32,523 bases of DNA, from the NCBI GenBank assembly GCA_030038495.1, contig JASHOV010000204.1, positions 1 through 32,523 on the forward strand, in the 5' to 3' direction. Positions 26,801-32,523 of the stretch are shown here, one piece after another. Each line of letters starts with the position of its first letter. Position 1 is the stretch's first letter. The stretch is from Streptosporangiaceae bacterium (GTDB lineage: Bacteria; Actinomycetota; Actinomycetes; Streptosporangiales; Streptosporangiaceae). A model generated the notes under the pieces. That model worked only from the letters and a program-made list of their open reading frames with translations. It did not search any database and was not told the DNA's origin. The translations under genes and the position numbers were made by a program.

Positions 26801-27904
26801 ATGCACACTATGCGCGCTTTGCTGTTCGGCACCTACGACACCTCCATGCATCCCAGGGTCGCGACCCTCGCCGAGGGGCTGCGCGAGGCCGGGGCCGAGG
26901 TGGCCGAGTGCAATGCCCCCCTGGGCCTGGACACCGCCGCCAGAGTCGACATGCTGGCGAGGCCCTGGCGGGCAGTGGGGCTGATCACCAGGCTGGCCAG
27001 CCGCTGGACCGCGCTGGCGCGCGCGGCGCGCCGCCAACCACGCCCCGACGTCGTCGTGGTCGGCTACCTCGGGCACTTCGACGTGCACCTGGCCAGGCTC
27101 CTCTTCCGCCGGATCCCGATCGTCCTCGATCACCTGGTCGGGGCCAGTTCCACCGGCCGCGACCGGCGCCTCGACGGCGGCCCACGGCAGGCCGTCCTCC
27201 GGCTCATTGACGCGGCCGCCCTGCGCGCGGCCGACGTCATCGTCGTGGACACCGAAGAACACCTGACCGCGCTGCCCGAACGCCATCGGCCCCGTGCGGT
27301 CGTCGTTCCCGTAGGCGCGCCAGCCGCATGGCAGGCCGCGGCGAGGCAGGGAACGCGCCCCGACGGCCCGCTCCGGGTCGTCTTCTACGGCTTGTACACG
27401 CCCCTTCAGGGAACGCCGGTTATCGGCGCCGCGCTCGGCAAGATCACCAAGGCGCCGGTGGAGATCACCATGATCGGCAACGGCCAGGACCTGGCCGAGA
27501 CGAGATCGGCGGCCGCAGGAAACGCGGCGGTCAGCTGGACCGACTGGGTCCCGGCCGCGGACCTGCCGACCCTCGTCGCGGCTCATGACGTGTGCCTCGG
27601 CATCTTCGGCACCGGCCCGAAGGCCCTCCGGGTCGTGCCGAACAAGGTGTTCCAGGGCGCGGCCGCCGGGTGTGCCATCGTGACGTCGGATACCCCGCCG
27701 CAGCGGCGCGCGCTGGGCGATGCGGCTCTGCTCGTGCCGCCGGGTGACGCGGAGGCTCTCGCCGCGGCGCTGCTCCGGCTGGCGGACGACCGGGCCGAAC
27801 TGGCGAGGCTGCGCGCGGCCGCGCGCCGTCTCGCGGCCGGCCAGTACGCGCCTCGCCAGATTGTCGCCCCGCTGCTGGCCCGCCTCGATCCAACCGCGCT
27901 CTAG
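26801..27904 (+). CDS. GT4-like glycosyltransferase
   Basis: MRALLFGTYDTSMHPRVATLAEGLREAGAEVAECNAP...LRVVFYGLYTPLQGTPVIGAALGKI...PNKVFQGAAAGCAIVTSDTPPQRRALGDAALLVPPGDAEALAAAL. Confidence 0.88.
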   Translation: MHTMRALLFGTYDTSMHPRVATLAEGLREAGAEVAECNAPLGLDTAARVDMLARPWRAVGLITRLASRWTALARAARRQPRPDVVVVGYLGHFDVHLARLLFRRIPIVLDHLVGASSTGRDRRLDGGPRQAVLRLIDAAALRAADVIVVDTEEHLTALPERHRPRAVVVPVGAPAAWQAAARQGTRPDGPLRVVFYGLYTPLQGTPVIGAALGKITKAPVEITMIGNGQDLAETRSAAAGNAAVSWTDWVPAADLPTLVAAHDVCLGIFGTGPKALRVVPNKVFQGAAAGCAIVTSDTPPQRRALGDAALLVPPGDAEALAAALLRLADDRAELARLRAAARRLAAGQYAPRQIVAPLLARLDPTAL

Positions 27905-28006
27905 CACACGCGGTCCGAGGTCAGGCCCGGCCGGCCCTGACAAAGCTGCGGGCCGCGTCTCGGTAATGGGCGGTGCGTCGCGCGGCGGTGTGGATAGTCT
28001 CAGTGC

Positions 28007-28858
28007 ATGCGTAATCACGGATTGTTACGGTCCGCGTCAGCGCCTACGCTCAAGGCCCCGCGCAAACCGCGGCTTACCGGCCCGGTCAGGCAGGCACGTC
28101 GCGGCTCTGCCCCCGAATCCCGGCTCGACCGGCTCGCACCGCTCGCGCCGAACGCCTGGATGCGCTTCGACACGGTGATCCGGCTGCTCCCGGCCGAGGC
28201 GGATACGGTGCTGGAGGTCGGCTGCGGGCGTGGCGCTTTCGGCGTCCGGCTGGCCCAGTTCTATCGCTACCTGGGCATCGAGCCCGATGTGAGCTCGTGC
28301 GCGGTTGCGCGGGAGCGGATGCACGCAGCAGGGCAGGGCGAGGTCCGCAACGTGGCGTCCGGCGCGCTGGCCGGCCAGGAGTTCGACATGGTGTGCGCGT
28401 TCGAGGTGCTGGAGCACATCGAGGACGATGCCGCAGCGGTGGCCGAGTGGGCCGCCCTGCTGCGTCCAGGCGGCTGGCTGCTGCTTTCGGTCCCGGCCCA
28501 TCAGCGGCGCTTCGGCGCGTGGGACGAGATCGTGGGCCACTTCCGCAGGTACGACCCGGCCGGAATCACCGGTCTGCTCGGCGCGGCGGGGTTCACCGAT
28601 ATCAGCGTCCGGCTGTACGGGTTCCCGCTCGGATACCTGCTGGAACCGGTCAGGAACCTGGTCGGCAGGCGCAGGCTGGCGACCAGGCCGGGCGGTTCCC
28701 CGGCGGAGCGAACGGCCGGATCCGGCCGGCAGTTCCAGCCCACAAGCGGCTCACTCGGCCGAGCGATCCGGTGGGCGACCATGCCGTTCCGCCTGCTGCA
28801 GCGCGCCTTCCCGCGGGCCGGAACCGGCCTGGTGGTGCGGGCACGGCTGGCCCGCTGA
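28007..28858 (+). CDS. Class I SAM-dependent methyltransferase
   Basis: DTVLEVGCGRGAFGVRLAQFYRYLGIEPDVSSCAVARERM...FDMVCAFEVLEHIEDDAAAVAEWAALLRPGGWLLLSVPAHQRRFGAWDEIVGHFRRYD. Confidence 0.93.
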   Translation: MRNHGLLRSASAPTLKAPRKPRLTGPVRQARRGSAPESRLDRLAPLAPNAWMRFDTVIRLLPAEADTVLEVGCGRGAFGVRLAQFYRYLGIEPDVSSCAVARERMHAAGQGEVRNVASGALAGQEFDMVCAFEVLEHIEDDAAAVAEWAALLRPGGWLLLSVPAHQRRFGAWDEIVGHFRRYDPAGITGLLGAAGFTDISVRLYGFPLGYLLEPVRNLVGRRRLATRPGGSPAERTAGSGRQFQPTSGSLGRAIRWATMPFRLLQRAFPRAGTGLVVRARLAR

Positions 28859-28887
28859 ACTGGATGGCGCGCCGAGAGGGCCGACGC

Positions 28888-29841
28888 TCAGGTGTCGCCT
28901 CGGGATCTCACGATCAGGTCGGCGAGCAGGGCCATCGAGCCGATGATGAGCCCCGTTACCAGGATGAGAACGGTGTCGATCGCGATAAGGAACGGGTGGA
29001 CGATGAGGTCGTAGATGCCCTTGGCCAGGCCCAGGCCGATCAGGAACAGGGCAACAGGCATCAGGACCTTGAGCGGGTTGAAGTACATCACCATCCGCAG
29101 CACCTGCAGGATGTAGCGGTAGGCGTCCTTGAAGAAGCGGAACTTCGACTTGCCGTGGCGCTTGGAGTACTCAATCGGCACATAGCGCACGTCGTGCTGG
29201 TTGCACAGGAACGCGATGGTGATCGTGGTGACGCACGAGAACCCCGGCGGAAGCAGCCGCATGTACGGCAGGGCGGCCTCGCGGCGGAACGCCCGCAGGC
29301 CGGAGTTCAGGTCCGGGATGTTGTAGTTGGTGAGCAGCCCGGCGAGCTTCCTGATGAACCACTTGGCCGGCACGCGGAACGCCTTATGCGTGCCCTGCTC
29401 GCTGGTCCTGGCCCCGACGACCTGGTCCAGCATCTGTTCCTTCTCGAGGATCTGCACGAGTTCGGGAATGCGCTCGTTCGGGTACGACATGTCGGCGTCG
29501 GTCCACACGACGATCTCGCCCTTGGCCTGCTGCGTGCCGATCCGGCGAACGGTACCGGAGCCGCCGTTCCTGTGAAAATGCACAATCCGCATCTGCGGGT
29601 ACGTCGGCGCTATCTCCTCCAGCCGGGCCAGGGTTTCGTCGGTGGAAGCGTCGTCAAAGGCGAGCAGTTCGTATTCGTACCCGCTCGCGTCCATCGCCGC
29701 GCAAATGCGCTCAACCTCGGCCGCGACGTGTCCCTGCTCGTTGTAGCACGGCAGCACAATGGTGACATAGGGGCTCTGCAGGGACGGAAGACTCATGTCG
29801 AGCGAGTCTACGGCCGAACCCGTCGTGCCGTCGTCAGCCAT
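28888..29841 (-). CDS. GT2 glycosyltransferase with C-terminal TM segments (ORF open to 29877)
   Basis: YVTIVLPCYNEQGHVAAEVERICAAMDASGYEYELLAFDDASTDETLARL...GEIVVWTDADMSYPNERIPELV; two C-terminal TM stretches. Confidence 0.92.
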   Translation of the reverse strand: MADDGTTGSAVDSLDMSLPSLQSPYVTIVLPCYNEQGHVAAEVERICAAMDASGYEYELLAFDDASTDETLARLEEIAPTYPQMRIVHFHRNGGSGTVRRIGTQQAKGEIVVWTDADMSYPNERIPELVQILEKEQMLDQVVGARTSEQGTHKAFRVPAKWFIRKLAGLLTNYNIPDLNSGLRAFRREAALPYMRLLPPGFSCVTTITIAFLCNQHDVRYVPIEYSKRHGKSKFRFFKDAYRYILQVLRMVMYFNPLKVLMPVALFLIGLGLAKGIYDLIVHPFLIAIDTVLILVTGLIIGSMALLADLIVRSRGDT

Positions 29842-29852
29842 TATCGCCTCGG

Positions 29853-32000
29853 TCATCGGGCCGGCAGCGTCATCCATAGGAGCAGGTTAAACGGCGTCGT
29901 GCCGGTAGGTGGCTGAGTCAGCGTTTCGCCATCGAGCGCTGTGCGCAGGTCCATGATCTGCCGGGACGGGCCGAACGGGTACAGCGACCGCTGGTACCCG
30001 CTCAGCAGGACCGGCTCGCGCCCGGCCCGCCTGATGCGCCGTATCAGCCCCCGGATCCGCCGGGTCTGCGGCATGGCCACGATCGCAGCCGGGACCCCGC
30101 ACATGCCGCGGACCACCTCGAGTAGCTGGTTCCCTGCCTTGGTCTCGTTCGCGTCAACGAACAGGGCCGAGCCGTTCTTCGGCAGTTCGGCGCACATGTG
30201 ATGGACCGCGGCTATCTCGCCGTAATAGGTGTGCTTCAGCGCGACCCCGTTGGCGGTGAGCCGGACCCCGCCCGGCCCGCTGGTGTGCAGGCTGAGGCCG
30301 AACGTGGTAATCGTGGCCGGTAGCACCAGCGCGACGACACAGCAGCCCACCAGAGCCCCCTGGAGCGTCGCGCCGACGCCGCGCCTGCGCACCCACCCGA
30401 GTGCCTCGCGCGACGCCCAGACCGCCAGCAGGACGAAGCCGGGCAGCACGGCGGGCACCAGGCGGCGGCTGGCCCACGGCTGGTCGGGGGTGATCGCCGG
30501 CCGGTACAGGGTGGACAGGATTGCCCACGAGAACACGATCAGCGGCAGCGTCCAGGCCGGCAGCCCGCCATGCAGGCACCGCCAGATCAGCACGACGGCG
30601 CCGGCGGTTCCCAGCACGACCGCCGGGATGCCGATGTACCAGAACACCCAGTGCAGGCTGATCTCGTAGTACAGGCGGCTGGGGTCGATCGGATGGTTCT
30701 CCGCGATCTGGTAGGCGGCGATCGCGGACTGGAACGACGCGGTCGACTGAGCGCGCACAACCTGCACGTACGGGCGGATCACGAAAGCGAGGATGACCAG
30801 GACCGGCAGGGCAGCCAGCGAGTACGCCAGCCAGTTCGGCACCTTCCTGGTCAGCGGCCGAACCCGCAGCACGATGACCGCCACGATCGTCATCCCGGTC
30901 ACGACGATGGCGATCTTGGTGAGCGGATACACCGATGACCAGTTCTGCTGCAGGTAGGGCCAGGTCAGCAGCCTTCCGTCCAGGATGCCGTAGAGCACGC
31001 CGACAGCGAAGCCCCCGATCATCGCCGGCGCCTGCGGCCGCCGGGCAATGAGGAGCAGTCCGCAGTACGGGATGACGGGCAGGATGTCGCTGGCGCCGTC
31101 CAGCCGGACCAGGAACGTCAGGCCCAGGGCCAGTCCGCCCAGTCCGCCGAGGATGCTGGCCGCCTTCCCCGTGGTGCTCAGGCTGTCTATGACCAGGCAG
31201 AGGCCGCCGAGGAAGAGCACCGCTGCCAGCGGCTCGCTGTAGGTTGACCGGCTCGTGAACTGCATCGGCATTGCCACGGCGAGCACGAGCGTGGCCAGTG
31301 GCGCCCACCGCGGACTGACCAGGCGCGCCACCAGGCCGCCGAAGGTCAGCAGCGCGCACGCGCCCAGGATGGGCGCCATCGCCACCGCGCTGCTCACCCC
31401 CCCGATCCAGAACCCGGCAGCCAGGACCATCGGCAGCCCGGCCATGAACTGCGGCACGATCGTCTGGCCCACCTGGAAGTAGGCGGCGCTCTGGAACGAC
31501 AGGTTGTGGCTGAGACCACCGAACGCGGCGTTGTCCTGCGGGATCGGCAGCGAGCCGTGCCCGGAGATCCAGGCACCGAACTGGATGTAGGAGGCGGGGT
31601 CCCTGGTGACGATGATGAACTGCGAATGGAAGATCATCTGATCGACGCCGAAGGCCAGCGCGATCACGATCACGCCGATGACCGACCACCACGGGGCGGT
31701 GCCGACAGCCGACCTGGTCCCGCGCTCCTTGGCCCGCCAGCCAGACAGGCACCGCCAGCCGAGGTAAACGGCGGCCCCCATCACCGGGATCGACAGGACC
31801 AGCATGAGGGCGGGCCTGAAAACGCCCGCTAGCAACAGCGGCAGCCCGACGACCAGCCACCCAGCGACAAGCAGGGCTGGCAGCAGCGACAGCTGGGCAA
31901 GCAGCAGCCCGGCCCGGTTTCCCTGGTCGGCGCTCTGGCCTTGATCGGACGCGCCGGCGACCGCAGGGCCGGACGCCTTCATGCGGGCGCCGAGGCTCAT
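29853..32000 (-). CDS. Large polytopic membrane protein, GT-C/GT39-like glycosyltransferase candidate
   Basis: 715 aa, about a dozen hydrophobic helices; loops such as VTRDPASYIQFGAWISGHGSLPIPQD after TM1-2 region resemble GT-C acidic loop; adjacent GT2. Confidence 0.72.
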   Translation of the reverse strand: MSLGARMKASGPAVAGASDQGQSADQGNRAGLLLAQLSLLPALLVAGWLVVGLPLLLAGVFRPALMLVLSIPVMGAAVYLGWRCLSGWRAKERGTRSAVGTAPWWSVIGVIVIALAFGVDQMIFHSQFIIVTRDPASYIQFGAWISGHGSLPIPQDNAAFGGLSHNLSFQSAAYFQVGQTIVPQFMAGLPMVLAAGFWIGGVSSAVAMAPILGACALLTFGGLVARLVSPRWAPLATLVLAVAMPMQFTSRSTYSEPLAAVLFLGGLCLVIDSLSTTGKAASILGGLGGLALGLTFLVRLDGASDILPVIPYCGLLLIARRPQAPAMIGGFAVGVLYGILDGRLLTWPYLQQNWSSVYPLTKIAIVVTGMTIVAVIVLRVRPLTRKVPNWLAYSLAALPVLVILAFVIRPYVQVVRAQSTASFQSAIAAYQIAENHPIDPSRLYYEISLHWVFWYIGIPAVVLGTAGAVVLIWRCLHGGLPAWTLPLIVFSWAILSTLYRPAITPDQPWASRRLVPAVLPGFVLLAVWASREALGWVRRRGVGATLQGALVGCCVVALVLPATITTFGLSLHTSGPGGVRLTANGVALKHTYYGEIAAVHHMCAELPKNGSALFVDANETKAGNQLLEVVRGMCGVPAAIVAMPQTRRIRGLIRRIRRAGREPVLLSGYQRSLYPFGPSRQIMDLRTALDGETLTQPPTGTTPFNLLLWMTLPAR

Positions 32001-32012
32001 CTGGCGGCCTCC

Positions 32013-32523
32013 TCATGACTCCCGGCGCCGCGCCGGTAAGTCACCACGGTGCAGCACATAGTATCCGAGGCGATCAAGGACGACGTGGTAACCGCGGGTC
32101 TCCAGGAAGTGGATGCTCCTGTCTTGCTCGCCGATGCTACTGAACGTGAACTGTAGCTGCGAATTGCTGGCTACCACCCAGGACGCGTAGGTCGGCGGGG
32201 TACCGCCATCGCCATCCCATAGCACGACGGTGTCCCGCGCGGTCAGGTGCGGACCGATGCTGTTCGCGGTCGCCACCGTCACTCCGCTGGGAACGGCGGC
32301 AACGGCCGCGCTCTCGGCCGCCGTCAGCGAAGTCTCGTAATTGAAAAAGCCAGTGTGAATCATGCCGTCGAAGGCCGACTTGGGCACAAAGAAGATCGCC
32401 AACGCGCAGAGCAGGCCCGCCGCCGCGACGGCGACGTTACCCGCGAGCGGGGCGGACAGGCCGCGTTCCCGCGGACGGCTGGCACCGGTCACGGATCCGG
32501 CGCGGCTGGGCAGCAGGTCGCCC
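32013..32523 (-). CDS. C-terminal part of a polytopic membrane protein (DUF2079-like), runs off right edge
   Basis: Frame open to window end (...GDLLPSRAGSVTGASRPRERG...); TM stretch then AVAAVPSGVTVATANSIGPHLTARDTVVLWD...YHVVLDRLGYYVLHRGD resembles soluble C-terminus of such proteins. Confidence 0.5.
   Translation of the reverse strand, partial: GDLLPSRAGSVTGASRPRERGLSAPLAGNVAVAAAGLLCALAIFFVPKSAFDGMIHTGFFNYETSLTAAESAAVAAVPSGVTVATANSIGPHLTARDTVVLWDGDGGTPPTYASWVVASNSQLQFTFSSIGEQDRSIHFLETRGYHVVLDRLGYYVLHRGDLPARRRES

Noticed and set aside
26714-28018. 434-aa minus-strand ORF antisense to the GT4 gene
   Set aside because: Shadow ORF; GT4 motifs lie on the plus strand.
28297-29916. 539-aa plus-strand ORF spanning methyltransferase and GT2 regions
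   Set aside because: Out-of-frame read through two real genes on opposite strands.
30154-32016. 620-aa minus-strand ORF in another frame of the GT-C-like gene
   Set aside because: Arg/Pro/Ala-rich shadow frame; the 715-aa frame has coherent transmembrane segments.
1-32523. CRISPR arrays, transposases, integrases, toxin-antitoxin or phage genes
   Set aside because: Looked for regularly spaced repeats and hallmark motifs by eye; none found. Inverted repeats seen are not flanked by transposase-like ORFs or evident target duplications.

Overview
High-GC actinobacterial chromosomal window, read by eye from the sequence and the ORF track; no database searches were run. Left to right: a PlsC-like acyltransferase (runs off the left edge) overlapping a patatin-like phospholipase; a general-stress partner-switching locus (PAS/GAF-SpoIIE phosphatase, GAF-ANTAR protein, STAS protein, SigB/F/G-type sigma factor) with a truncated MEDS-domain relic where an anti-sigma kinase might be expected; a CysS-tail/glycosyltransferase fusion; two MaoC-type hydratases, rpmG and tRNA-Met(CAT); a GT2; a one-carbon/serine catabolic cluster (L-serine dehydratase, dimethylglycine/sarcosine dehydrogenase-GcvT, choline-kinase-like phosphotransferase, APC permease, GntR/UTRA regulator); an EthD-like protein; a glycogen-debranching-like enzyme plus GT4; two tandem DUF202 proteins; and a surface-glycan locus (flippase-like/LPG-synthase-TM protein, GT4, methyltransferase, GT2, GT-C-like membrane proteins) running off the right edge. 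No CRISPR array, transposase, integrase or phage gene was seen. The least conventional signals are: (i) several gene relics with internal deletions or truncations (MEDS, CDF, DUF6458-like, DrrB-like); (ii) a GGGGGTCGTCCCC hairpin motif occurring three times, once in-frame in the interdomain linker of the fusion glycosyltransferase and once beside the sdaA ribosome-binding site; (iii) back-to-back long inverted repeats between the permease and its GntR neighbour, with GTCTAGAC-type operator candidates; (iv) three consecutive strong hairpins upstream of the debranching-enzyme gene. I do not claim a new defence or mobile system here.
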